From positions 248,001 to 312,000 of the forward strand of contig CAJQUW010003455.1 of NCBI GenBank assembly GCA_907163375.1: DNA of 64,000 nucleotides. The letters run 5' to 3'. Positions 11,152 to 21,759 of this stretch are shown piece by piece; position 1 is the first letter of the stretch, and the number at the start of each line of letters is the position of its first letter. Made by a program: the position numbers and the translations under genes. This stretch comes from Prostheceraeus crozeri. Its lineage: Eukaryota; Platyhelminthes; Polycladida; Euryleptidae. The notes under the pieces were generated by a model that was not told the DNA's origin, did no database searches, and was given only the letters and a program-made list of their open reading frames with translations.

Positions 11152-12087
11152 TTGCTACATCGTGATCATCCAGGAATTGTTAGGATGATACGTTTGGCTC
11201 GCCAATATTTTTGGTGGCCGTCCATTGATAAGGACATAAATTCGTTTGTATCACAATGTCCTGAGTGCCAAAAGCATGCTCGTAGAAAAGTTAATGCAAA
11301 TTTATCTTCTTGGCCTGAGTCAACTGAATTTCTAGAAACAATTCATATAGATGTTGAAATTTACCGAGATAACAAATTCTTATTGATTGTTGATTCATTT
11401 TCAAAGTGGATTGATGTTCAAATACTTAACGGATTATCGACTAAATCGGCTATACAGGCTCTTCGAAAAACGTTCAAATACGTTGGGCTGCCAAAGACTA
11501 TCGTGTCGGATAATGGGACAAATTTCACCTCAGGAGAATTTGAAGAATTCTTGAACAAGAATCACATACGGCACATCAAGACACCTCCTGGTCATCACCA
11601 GTCAAATGGACTAGTTGAGAGATATATACAGGATTTCAAGCTTTACATGAATAAATTCTATAACAAGTCTAATATTGATCATTTGTCAATAGCTTTCTGC
11701 TTGAATCACAACACGACGCCTGATACTCAAGGTTCGATACCTACCACCTTTATTTTTTACAAAACAGTTCGGACGAAACTCTCCATTGAATGCTCAGAGC
11801 GAGTCTTTCCAAATCCTCCGAGACCTGTTTATGTACATGTGGAACACCGAAGTGACTTGCAACCAGTTAATATAGCAAGCAAGATTGGTTCCAATACACA
11901 TGTGGATGAAAGTGGGAGATTAGTTCACGAGTCCCAAGTACATCCGAGGTCAGGAGAAAAGGAGACAGATAAGAATGCAGGAGAAGGGGCACCTGATCAT
12001 GATATCGAGGTAGCACGTGAACCCTCCCCGGAACTACGTCGTGGTGCTAGGACTCGAAAGCCACCCGACAGACTTACGTACTCGTAG
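11152..12087 (+). pseudogene. Ty3-like integrase
   Basis: An HHCC zinc-binding domain (LHRDHPG, then CPECQKH) precedes the catalytic core with Asp in ETIHIDVE, Asp in IVSDNGTNF and Glu in HQSNGLVERY, the D,D-35-E arrangement. The C-terminal part is low-complexity and ends with RRGARTRKPPDRLTY, a basic tail common in Ty3-like integrases. The true N-terminus lies upstream in this frame near 11110. The stop at 12085-12087 precedes the purine tract and the 3' LTR by about 20 bp. The integrase looks intact, but the element cannot be autonomous because gag, protease and the RT palm are missing. Confidence 0.88.
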
Positions 12088-12099
12088 GGGTGTAATGCT

Positions 12100-12109
12100 A
12101 ACGTGGGGG
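12100..12109 (+). promoter_or_regulatory. Polypurine tract before the 3' LTR
   Basis: The sequence AACGTGGGGG directly abuts the TG that opens the 3' LTR, the expected place for the plus-strand primer. Confidence 0.6.
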
Positions 12110-12343
12110 TGTTATGTAATGTCATGTGCATGTTCACTATTCTATGTGTATCATGGGTATTGTGATATCTTTGGTGACATTATGTAAGGTCTTCATCTCC
12201 TCTTAATGTCTATGGGCTTCCAATGTCTAGAAGCTCTGGTATTTGAATTTCAATACTATGCTATGTTTCACTGCTCAAGGGCAGACATATCAGTTAGACC
12301 TAATATACGGTCTTAGCAACTACGAGCTGTTCTAAAATCCATC
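12110..12343 (+). repeat. 3' LTR
   Basis: 234 bp, one mismatch to the 5' LTR. Confidence 0.95.
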
Positions 12344-13635
12344 CAGAATTTTTAGTGGAAACAATTGTTTTGAAATTAATCTTTCAGCTATAATTTGCGA
12401 TGCGCCCGCAATATCTTTAATTAGAGGCACTTACGGTCACAATGCTACATATGCGTGTGATCGTTGTCACGTTAGAGGAAAGTGCCACGAGCATACCATG
12501 ACATATACCAAAACAAACGAAAGAAAGCGTGTAAACCAAGAGTTCGTTGACTTTAAAGATGCGAACGCGGACGAGAGGGAATTAATGAAAGAACGTATTG
12601 AGGTACATTAAGGTTGCTAGCTCCCTTGTAGGCACAGTTGATCTTGTTAAAGAATTCCCCCTGGATTGCATGCATCTTATATGTCAAGGTGTTGTCAGAC
12701 GCATGTTAATTTTCTTAACATCTAAAATTCCAGTGAAGCTTTCACGAAATGATCTTGCCGTTATCAACGAACGCATACATCAAATGAACAAACAATCCCC
12801 TACGGAATTGACACGTAAACCTAGGTCATTAAATCATATCGATAAGTTCAAAGCAGTAGAGTTTCGGTTCTTTTTGTCCTCTGTTGGGCCAATTGTATTT
12901 AAGGGCATTTTGAGTAATGAGCAATACCAACATTTTTTATTGCTTCATACTGCATTGAAAATATTGTGTACTGACAACGTACCTTCGCATGAGTTAGAGG
13001 AGGTGTGTGGTTATCTGGAAAATTTTGCGGCACAATGTAGTCGGCTGTATGGAAATAAGTTTGTTACTTACAACGTTCATTCACTGGTACATTTGGTAGA
13101 TGATTATGTCAACTTTGGTAATATTGAGTCAGTCTCTGCTTTTGCTTTCGAAAGTCATTTGGGTTTCATCAAAAGATATCTGAGGTCGCACAACAAACCT
13201 CTAGAACAACTACAAAAAAGAATTGAAGAACGCATTCCTATCATAAAAAAGAGAAGAAACTCATTGATGAAACTTAGTCAGTATGATGGCTCGTCCGATA
13301 CATACAGAAAAGTTCGTTTGCATACTGGTACGTTATCAACATGTAAGCATAATTCCATTTTCACTTGCAAAGACGAGAGTACTTATAAATTCTGTTACGC
13401 TAGAAAAATTGATAATGCAGTGCATCTGTTTTGCCAAGAAGTTATATCAATTGACGATTTTTACACGTACCCCAGGCCTTCACGGTTAAACAAGATCTAC
13501 ATGATAAAGAAAATTAACTCTGAGATAGTCAAGGTGAGAGTACAGGATGTTCATTACAAATGCGCTGTATATGAAACGCAATGGGGATATATTTGTTGTG
13601 AAATGGTAAGCAATATTATCGGTGACCCCGAATAA
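12344..13635 (+). pseudogene. EnSpm-like transposase 1, C-terminal half
   Basis: Directly after the 3' LTR the frame reads AIICDAPAISLIRG, then ATYACDRCHVRG, the CDAPAR and zinc-knuckle block of the EnSpm transposase. A frameshift near 12598 leads into the main open frame, with FPLDCMHLICQGVVRRML, then TRKPRSLNHIDKFKAVEFRF (the PRSL-WKATE-R-F block) and the tail block VTYNVHSLVHLVDDY with FAFESHLGFIKR. All C-terminal landmarks of the family are present and in order. The protein ends at 13635, 57 bp before the piggyBac insertion at 13693. Confidence 0.8.
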
Positions 13636-13692
13636 GACAATTATACATTTATCGTTCAAAGTTACCGTTCGCAGCAGGATTTACTGTATTAA

Positions 13693-15884
13693 CACTAGAA
13701 CGCCGGGACCGGTCATTCGGTGCCTTTTTGAAAAATAAGTTTTAATAATTTTGAAATACTGCACGATAGTTGAAGATGAGACCCTTTTAAATTTCAAGCG
13801 AACGATGCTCTTCATATTCATCATGGATTAATCAAGATAAAAGCATTAGTTTCGTTTTAAATCAACGATTTACCTTTAAGTACGAAACCGGTCATTCATG
13901 ACCTGAGAAAAAGGGAATGAGTTTAGGTCGCTGATTGGTTTATCTGCGTCCAATCTGCGCCTTAGGGAAGGATCACGCTACACAGAATAGTAGGCATTTC
14001 GATTCATCATGTCGAAGAGAGCGGCAGCTCGTAAAGCGTTATAGCAGCTGTGGAATACTGAAGTATCATCCGAGGATGAGCAACTTGTGGAGTCCGATGA
14101 AGTTCCTGTAAATACAAGTCTATTTGTCTCTGGAGAAAGCAGCCAGAACGAATCTGAGTCTGCTGACGATGAAGAATCGAATGCCACTTCTGCAACCTAC
14201 ACCTCCAAAGATGGTACAACGTGGACAAGAGCTGAAGTCAACTCATCGGGATCGGGTAGACCTCCTTCACGAAACCTATTTTCCAAGTCCCCAGGTATCA
14301 AACCATTTGCAAAAGGCAAGATTGACTCTGAAGTTAGTGCATGGAGGCTTCTATTCACGCCTAGAATGATGAAGCTCATAATGGATTGCACTATTGAAAA
14401 AGGTAAGGAGAGTGACGAGAGCTTCTCCATGACTCTGGACGAGCGGGAAAGTTTTATTGGTCTGCTGTAACTGAGAGGTGTACTTTTTCTGAACAAAGCT
14501 GATGTGCATGACCTTTTTTCCTGTGAGTATGGTGTCAGTTTTTTTCGTGAAACCATGTCTAGGGATAGGTTTGTGGATATCATGACAAATTTACGTTTTG
14601 ATAAGAAGAGTACGTTGTAGCAGGATTGTGGATGATGTTTTCACACACATTCGTGAGCTTTACGTGGAGTTCGTTGAGAACAGTAAGCACGTTTATCAAC
14701 CATACCCCTTTTTGACTGTCGATGAGCAATTGTTGCCATCAAAAAACCGTTGTAAATTTTTGCAATTCATGGCTTCGAAGCCAGATAAAAATGGAATAAA
14801 AGAGTGGCTTTTGGTTGATGTGAAGACAAAGTACTGTGTAAACCAAATCCCATATTTGGGGAAAGATCATTCTGAGGATACTACTTCTGGTAGTCAGGAA
14901 TCTATGGGATCGAAAGTTGTCAAGGAGCTGATTGAACCTTTTGAAAATTGTGGCTATCATATTACAGCCGACAACTTCTTTACTTCAGCTCCATTAGCCA
15001 AACATTTACTTCAAAAGAGGACAACCTTCTTAGGAACGCTAAGACCGAATTCCCGTAGCATTCCTCGTGACATGGTCACGAAAAACAAGGATCTGTTCCA
15101 ATCAGATTTCTTTGAGTCTGATGATGTACTCATGGTGAACTATCAGTGCAAAGCAAAAAAATCGGTGTCGTTGCTATCAACGCTGCACTGCTCACCAAAG
15201 ATTGTTGCTGAAAGTGAAAAGAAAAAGCCTGAGGTTGTTGTTGATTACAATCAAACAAAAACAGGTGTGGATACGCTCGATCAGATGCTCCGCATCTACA
15301 GTACGAAAGCGGCTACTCGCCGATGGCCTGTTTGTGTATTTTACGATTTGCTCAACAAAGCAGCAATCAATGCTCATGTTCTGTATTGTGAGGCAGTTAC
15401 TCCTGTGCCAAGGAAAAGGTTTTTGCACGCGTTGTCAAAGCAATTGTGCGAGCCGATGCGTTCAAAGCGCAAGCGCAAGGCTGAGGCGTCAAAAACAAGC
15501 AAAAACGAGTCACGTGTTCTTTTTCTTCGTGTGAAAACAAAATATACAATTTTTGTGATGATTGTGACAAAGCTTTCTGTGGAAAGCATGGCCTGAAAAT
15601 CATCGTTTGCAAATTGAACTGTGATCAATGTCAATCTGCAGGTGACTCATGAACTTTCCAGAGTTGAGTTTTTTAGTTTTTTATTCCAGATTTTTGCTAA
15701 TAAAGTTTGTTGAAACTAAACGTATTGTTTTTTCTTTATGTATAAATTAATCCTAGAGTGCCCACGTATAGTTTGTATTCAATATCTCAGGTTCAGATAG
15801 GATAAACCTTGTTTATTGATGGCCCGGTCATGCATGACCGGTATCGGCTTTCGAGAGGGGATGACCGGTCCCGGCGTTCTAGTG
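13693..15884 (+). mobile_element. piggyBac element 1 with exact TTAA ends
   Basis: Inverted ends CACTAGAACGCCGGGACCGG (13693) and its complement (15884) are bordered by TTAA on both sides (13689-13692 and 15885-15888). A subterminal inner repeat ACCGGTCATKCATGACC occurs near 13887 and 15825. The ends are perfect but the transposase is broken. Confidence 0.95.
14009..15652 (+). pseudogene. piggyBac transposase, broken
   Basis: ATG at 14009 starts MSKRAAARKAL. The frame is broken by a stop near 14042, a second stop near 14468 (after FIGLL) and a frameshift near 14620. All three catalytic Asp residues survive: LTVDEQLLPS, HITADNFFTS and DYNQTKTGVDTLDQM. A further shift near 15520 moves the C-terminal Cys-rich finger (NFCDDCDKAFC, then CDQCQS) out of the main frame, ending at 15652. 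The order acidic N-terminus, DDD core, cysteine-rich domain is standard, and the length matches the family. Role when intact: TTAA-specific cut-and-paste transposase. Confidence 0.92.
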
Positions 15885-15888
15885 TTAA

Positions 15889-16558
15889 AAGGTAAGCTAT
15901 AGTTAACATGCATGTGTAACTTTTTTCCATTTCAGCAAATTTTCATAAAATGTTAAATAATAAAAAATCATGGTGACCTCGGTCAGTAAATGTTCGTAAA
16001 TTTTAGTGAATATCAGAAGAAAAAAACAATAGCTAATCATGTTTATCTCAAACAATGAAGCGATGATTGCGGTACAGATTAGGCCTATGTAAGTCTGTCT
16101 CACCAGATAGTCACCTAAGGCTGAGTACCACTATGTTAACTGTACTATTCGTTGGATATTACATGCATATTGGAACATGCATACACCACAATAATTGCCT
16201 CTTTAGGCCTAATAGCATGATCCATGATATGTAATAGATTCCAATAGGATCAAAGCATTCAAAATACTTTCGAATGAAGATTGAAAGAAACCTGACCTCG
16301 ATCGAACCTCGACATCGATAAAAAATCCTGATCTCGATCTCGACCGCGATTAAAATTTCAATCGAGTTCGAAACTCTGGTATATTCCAACCTTTAAACGA
16401 GCTAGGTAGCACGTTAACGCAGCCTATTCACAGGTCCCTAGAAGAAATTTTAGAAAAAACGATTCATCTTTTAAACGATCATCGTAGGCATAGTCCAAAG
16501 ATATGATAAATTATTACAATCAATCTAATTATGGAAATGCTATTGCAGATATTGTTCA
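15889..16558. other. Non-coding spacer between piggyBac 1 and EnSpm 2
   Basis: AT-rich with no supported gene. A short CpG-rich cluster with CTCGAT/ATCGAG words lies at 16295-16370. Confidence 0.5.
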
Positions 16559-18155
16559 ATGGATATGTCAATACGTACAAAACGAAGAAGGATTCTGACT
16601 AGGAGGGAGGATATGCTGAATTCAATAACTTTAGACTCGTCAGTGACAAATGAAGAAAATGATGTAAATGCCATCATGGATGACGAAGTGTCGATGATCG
16701 TTCCAACATCAAGAGCTCAATTTGAGAACTCTCCCTATGAGTCCAGTCCAACTGATGCCATCATCAACTTTGATGATGCGTCAGAAGTTATTGCTGACCC
16801 TGGGACGGATGATTCGACTGAAACGTCAAATAGTAGTAGTTTGCAATGTGAAAAAAACATCGTCGATGACATCAAGACGTTCGCAATTGAAACGAACCAG
16901 ACACAAAGTGCAATGATGTACCTCCTCCGGCTACTGTCTAAGTACCATCCTGAGCTGCCACTAGACCCGAGAACTTTGCTTGAAAAGAAGGCGCAGCCAC
17001 GAAACCATCAGCTCCGTCAAGTTCATCCTGGTGTTTATCATCACTTTGGTGTTTTCAATGGATTGAAAGAGATCGTCTCTGTATCCACAGTAGCAAACGA
17101 TCGCATAAACTTGTCATTGAATGTTGATGGATTACCTCCATTCAAGAGTACCGTCAAAATATTCTGGTCAATAACAGCTGCCATTAATCACGTCGACCAT
17201 TCAGTATTTTTGGTTTGTACTACGGTGATAGAAAACCCAGTTCTTCGAGTGATTTCTTGTGCGAGCTCACAAAAGAAATGGCAGAACTAATACGCGACGG
17301 TTGTGTCACAGATGGCGTTCATTATCGTGTGATATTCTCATTTTGTTGCTGTGACATGCCAGCTAAATCCTTCGTCAAGTGTGTGAAGTCACATTGCGCT
17401 TATTTCGGATGCGATCGATGTGAAGTAAGAGGCGAGGATTTTATGAACAGAAGAATATACATCGACCAAAATGCGCCTCGACGAAGCAACGATTCGTTTC
17501 GTCGCCGAACTCAGATAGAACACCATATCGGAGAATCGGCTTTTGAAAACATACATAAAATTGACATGATACATTTTTTTCCTATTGATTATATGCATCT
17601 GATATGCAAGGGGGTGATAATTCGCCTAATGGAGATTTTACGTTCCGGACCAATGCCATATCGACTTTCTTCCTCCACATTGTCTCAAATTGATGACGAA
17701 CTTTCCAGAATCCGCTCATGTGTTCCATGTGATTTTTCTCGGAAACCAAGGAGCTTAAAACATCTGGCATTATGGAAAGCTACTGAGGCCAGATTTTTCT
17801 GCTTATACGTTGCTTCCTTTGTACTTCCCAAGTATTGTCACCAGAAGTTCGTCAAAGTGATGCTCATTTTGTGTGTTATTATGCGAATTCTTTGTGATCC
17901 AGTACTGTGTAGATCTCATAATAATTATTGCATGGATTTCCCTGCACAACTTCACGCTGGCTCCCGGACTACAGGCTCTGTGCTGAAACTTTTGGCAATG
18001 AAATTATGACAATGAATTCACACTGCATGTTACACCTTGTTGATGACTGTCGTTCCTATGGGTCCGCAGACAATTTCAGCTGCTTTCAGTTTGAAAATTG
18101 GTTTTCGGCCGAACTACCAAACCTTTGTGTAATAACTGAATTTTATCTGTCCTAA
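16559..18155 (+). pseudogene. EnSpm-like transposase 2, frameshifted and truncated
   Basis: ATG at 16559 opens a basic MDMSIRTKRRR start, an acidic linker, then YHPELPLDPRTLLEKK and LSLNVDGLPPFKSTVKIFW. A frameshift near 17215 leads to YYGDRKPSSSSDFL, FCCCDMPAKSFVKC, FGCDRCEVRG, FFPIDYMHLICKGVIIRL and SRKPRSLKHLALWKATEARF. A second frameshift near 17930-17990 leads to MLHLVDDCRSYGSADNF and FQFENWF, after which the protein is cut off. It is homologous block by block to the transposase split at 9906/12344 but clearly diverged, so it is a separate family member and not a duplicate of the same insertion. Ends of the element were not found. Confidence 0.78.
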
Positions 18156-18264
18156 ATATTTTGCTTCAGGTTTATTCCATCCTAGAATTTACGACCTCGA
18201 TTTATTATATTCCATCACATATAGGCTTGAGTTATTTTTTGAGTCTCGGAGAACATTAGTAATG

Positions 18265-18720
18265 GGCAAAAGACCGTTCCAGGACACCATAAAATTCAAA
18301 AAATAGTATCTTTAAAAACGACATAAATTCATGAATTTGAACCCTTTTTCAGGTTATTAAGACTTAAATACATGAATTTAGTCCATTCAAAAAGTACCAT
18401 TTTTTCAAAAAATTGCATTTTTAAAAACGACTAAATTCATGAATTTTGGTCAATTTCTCAGGTTATGAAGACCTAAATTCATGAATTTGGGCGTTTTTAA
18501 AAATACCCAATTTTCAAATTTTTCAAAATCTCAAATTTGTGATTATGACATTTTGCTCCCAAAATCATGACCGTTCCAGGACACCGAAAAAATCATAAAA
18601 GTTAAGAATCTCAAATTTGTGATTATGACATTTCACCCTTAAAATCATGACCGTTCCAGGACACCGAAAATCATAAAAGTTGAGAATTTCAAATTTGAGA
18701 ATTACAATTTCTTTTCTCTC
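18265..18720. repeat. Tandem-like repeats with GACCGTTCCAGGACACC
   Basis: GACCGTTCCAGGACACC occurs near 18271, 18569 and 18650, the last two about 81 bp apart. Between them is another repeated block with AAATTCATGAATTT, seen four times, and CTCAAATTTGTGATTATGAC, seen twice. No coding potential. It follows the truncated EnSpm 2 gene. Confidence 0.75.
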
Positions 18721-19468
18721 TTAAATCATGTCCTATAATTGATGTGCGGGTCTCCGATGTATTCAAAAATTCTTCTCATATCCAAGTGTAATAATATTTT
18801 ACTTTGTGCTTGCAGATGTATGATTTCCCTTGTTAACTTCTGAATTCTTCTCCGCTTTGTCTCCAATCGAACAGATCTTTCAGTAGATCCAACCATTGTG
18901 ACGATAAAATTTAAACTAAGATTGTAATGCGTCACGTTTTATGAATTGTGTGTGTGTTTAAATAGTAAGGGAAATTTATGAATGGTGATCTAAGCAAAGC
19001 GGCATTGTAGGTCAATGAAGTTTGCTTGACAACATATGGGTATGACATGACGCGTATGTACTTGAATGAGAATGAGGAAATTGCACCGCATTGTAAATCA
19101 TTTCATCGGCCATAACGCGAGCCAGATCGGAAACCAAAACCAGAAAAGTTGCGGTTTTGGCTCGACAATTGGTCACGACTATCGATACTGCAATATTGTA
19201 TTGAATGATTGCTATAACAACAGAATATTCCCTCAAAGCAGAGAATGAATTAATAGATTGCTTTTATGCTATTAACGCCATGTTATGAATGCACAACCCG
19301 TATGATCCCCTAAAACAATCATGCGGTTTGAGAAATGTGGTAACAGATGTTGCCATTGTCCTAATACAGATAAAACAAACAATATCCTCTTAATGAGAGT
19401 TCATGAAAATAAAATGTAACAATGTAACGTTTTAATTCAGATTAAATTAAATCATTTCAAAATCGAAT
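18721..19468. other. Non-coding stretch
   Basis: I see no gene or clear repeat here. Confidence 0.5.
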
Positions 19469-19588
19469 AAGTAGTAAGGAAAGTCATCATTAGAGAACAG
19501 TTTTAAATCAATACCCCCCCTTCTGACTAAGTAGTAAGGAAAGTCATCATTAGAGAACAGTTTGAAATCAATACCCCCTCCCTTCTGT
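19469..19588. repeat. 60-bp direct tandem duplication
   Basis: AAGTAGTAAGGAAAGTCATC starts two copies exactly 60 bp apart (19469 and 19529). They differ at a few positions near a C-tract. Confidence 0.9.
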
Positions 19589-19627
19589 CTTCTAGGGATC
19601 CCTGTAAGAAATTTTTTTAATTATAAA

Positions 19628-20119
19628 ATGAGCAACATAAATGAGTTTTTTAAATTATATGGAACGCAAACCACGACGAATTTCGATTTAAAGAAAATCG
19701 CTAATCGATTAGGAATAAAGAATTTTCATGTTCTAATGAGAGTCGAATTACAATTGATCAAAAATAAGCCAACAGGAACCTTCAGTTCCCGGAACAAAGT
19801 TCCATCAATAACTATAAATTTCATAACGAATCTTCACACTTCAGACCAAAAAGGCGTACATTGGTCTGCAGGTATCTTTAATAAAAATCGAGATAATTAC
19901 TATTTCGACCGCCCAGAGGCTGAGAACTATTGGTTCGACTCTTATGGACTTCCAACTACAAACGAAGTCAAAAAATTACTTGGTAATGGAATTTATAATA
20001 CATTTCAAATTCAAAAACCGGGAACTACTTATTGTGGTCAATTATGTCTTTATGTTTTATTGAAATTACAGGAAGGAGTGCCATTTCTTGATATTATGTT
20101 AGAATTGAACGAACCGTAG
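19628..20119 (+). CDS. Adenain-like cysteine protease of Maverick/Polinton type
   Basis: ATG at 19628 (MSNINEFFKLYG) is preferred; the upstream frame has no better start. The catalytic triad of a C5/adenain-like protease is visible: His in GVHWSAGIF, Asp in YWFDSYGLP, Cys in YCGQLCLYVL, with a Gln just ahead in FQIQ. Proteases of this type mature capsid proteins in adenoviruses and Maverick/Polinton elements. At about 163 aa the length is normal and the frame is uninterrupted. The convergent integrase tail at 20196-20372 supports a Maverick/Polinton origin. No capsid, DNA polymerase or ATPase gene remains, so this is an isolated remnant, although the protease frame itself is intact. Confidence 0.7.
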   Translation: MSNINEFFKLYGTQTTTNFDLKKIANRLGIKNFHVLMRVELQLIKNKPTGTFSSRNKVPSITINFITNLHTSDQKGVHWSAGIFNKNRDNYYFDRPEAENYWFDSYGLPTTNEVKKLLGNGIYNTFQIQKPGTTYCGQLCLYVLLKLQEGVPFLDIMLELNEP

Positions 20120-20170
20120 GTTCTATGGCTGCGCCTAACAAGGAAATTTCATTCCCGAAACGTTAGTTCC

Positions 20171-20190
20171 AATAATAATAATAATAATAG
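20171..20190. repeat. AAT microsatellite
   Basis: Six AAT units between the convergent protease and integrase remnants. Confidence 0.9.
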
Positions 20191-20195
20191 CGTAA

Positions 20196-20372
20196 TTAAA
20201 AATCAGTTCGTTGTAATTCATTTTGATAAAAACGGCCTCTGATATCTTCATTATCTAAATCTTTGATTTCATAAGTAATCGGATAAGTTTGGTTTATTTT
20301 ACAAACTTCAAATATTTCTTTAGTCCAGTAACCGACGAAGCCTTTTTCAAATTTATTCTTATACTTAAATTG
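20196..20372 (-). pseudogene. Maverick/Polinton integrase C-terminal fragment
   Basis: A 58-codon minus-strand frame ending at 20196 reads FEKGFVGYWTKEIFEVCKI, then PITYEIKDLDNEDIRGRFY and ELQRTDF. This is the chromodomain/SH3-like tail of retroviral-type integrases carried by Maverick/Polinton elements (family of C. elegans F54H12.3): KGY-WTxEIF, TYxIKDxxGxxIxGxFYxxELQ. It faces the protease remnant and ends 77 bp from it. The catalytic core is missing; a stop closes the frame upstream at 20373. Confidence 0.65.
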
Positions 20373-20422
20373 CTAGAGAAGGCTTTAAAAATGTTATTCC
20401 AAATGTTGTACACGCCAGGGTC

Positions 20423-20860
20423 TTGATATCAAATGAGGCGAAGAGACGAGCAATAGAGATTATGATTGGCCTCGACGAGGAAGATCGTTTGTCTGACGAA
20501 AATATGAACGAAGAAGGGGACTCCAGTGAAGACGAAACAGAAGTAGAAGAGAATCAAAGTAAGGAAAATCAGGGTAAGTGCATAGATTTACCAAATGATA
20601 GCTAATTGTTACTCCAGGAGCGATAAAACGTGGGATGCACCCAGAAACTGAAAGAGAATCGTTCCTCTGTACTGATGAACAGCACGTATTGCTGTAATGG
20701 TCTAATCTATATTGGTTCGGGAACACTTCCTGATAATGAGAGAAATGACTCTTTGTCTTTGGCGGAAGCCATCGTGATGAAGTTAATGAGACCATTTCTA
20801 AACAATGGCCGCCATGTCACTGCAGACAACTGGTCATCGATGATCCATGTACGTGGATAA
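20423..20860 (+). pseudogene. piggyBac transposase scrap
   Basis: An acidic stretch (LDEEDRLSDENMNEEGDSSE) typical of piggyBac N-termini ends at 20605. After a gap, another frame from 20630 gives IYIGSGTLPDNERNDS and FLNNGRHVTADNW, the block around the second catalytic Asp (TADN). The parts in between, including the first catalytic Asp, are deleted. No inverted ends were found. Confidence 0.6.
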
Positions 20861-21751
20861 AACACATCTAAAAGAGCGTCTCATATAGAGAAGGATTGTC
20901 CATTTGAAATAGATGCGAACTTTAATAATATTGATGTTGTAAGAAGTGAAAACTACATTTAAATTACTTAAAAAATAGCTCATGGTTAAAACAGCAATGA
21001 TCCATGGACATCGACCTATGAAACATGTATACTATTATTTCGAGTATTTTATATATGCCCTTTATATTTGATGAAATGGTGTACGTATGAAATAGATATT
21101 GAGGTGACTTCATCACTTCTCTCTCACTCACTCACTGTCCCCTTTCCTTCCTGTGTGATGGTCCTACACACTTTTATTTATTCATCGTCGGTTTTGTGAT
21201 AGTCTACGATTTTTATCATCCTACCTATTTATCATTGACAATACATGGAGCACAATTTACTTAAGACTACCTCGCTGTCATATCATTGACCATATCCTCG
21301 CTTTTTCACTTACACATTGAAATAGCGAGGAGATGGTCAATGTTCCGACAGTGATGCGGGCGGAAGTTTAACATTGGATACGACTCTTGGAACATGGCAG
21401 ATTGCAGCATTTTTTCAAAGAGGAGGAAAGGAGGATGAACTCAAGGCGGCCCTGTTCTGATATTCTTGTGCCTTCGTGTATCGGCACACGCAATGATGCT
21501 GATAGATAACTCCATCATATCCCCCAACATTTGCCAATGTTCAGTTGTTGATTCAGATAATAAATAGCAGGAAGTTTCTTAACAATCCCTAAATGACATG
21601 TTATTGGTGAAAAACTTATTGATTCGGTTGTATTTTGTACACACCTGACATTTACAGATTTTTTGACAATCTTATGTAGACAGTAACACGTCCTTTCTAT
21701 TAGTGATTACTGCTATATCTGCACTGAATTTTACAAATAGGCTACTATAAT
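20861..21751. other. Non-coding stretch
   Basis: No gene seen. It contains the inverted repeat listed at 21275-21351. Confidence 0.5.
21275..21351. repeat. 28-bp imperfect inverted repeat
   Basis: The arms 21275-21302 (CTGTCATATCATTGACCATA...) and 21324-21351 pair with four mismatches around a 21-nt loop. Confidence 0.75.
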
Positions 21752-21759
21752 GTTATAAG

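Larger units (their letters stand above)
9907..12343 (+). mobile_element. Internally deleted Ty3-like LTR retrotransposon
   Basis: Two 234-bp direct repeats (9907-10140 and 12110-12343) differ at a single base (CTACCAGC versus CTACGAGC), so insertion was recent. The internal region begins with a primer-binding-like sequence, jumps almost at once into the late RT, and continues with RNase H and integrase before a purine-rich tract. Gag, protease and most of RT are missing, so a deletion of several kilobases occurred between the PBS and the RT. No 4-6 bp target duplication is visible at the borders. The order RT-RNaseH-integrase identifies the Ty3 rather than the Ty1 group. Confidence 0.9.
9157..13635 (+). 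mobile_element. EnSpm/CACTA-like element 1 (coding span), split by an LTR retrotransposon
   Basis: Two halves of one transposase, 9157-9906 and 12344-13635, flank a complete LTR retrotransposon. The left half ends after the LFCG-like block, and the right half resumes with the CDAPA and zinc-knuckle block in family order, so the insertion split one gene. The outer element ends were not identified. Confidence 0.75.
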
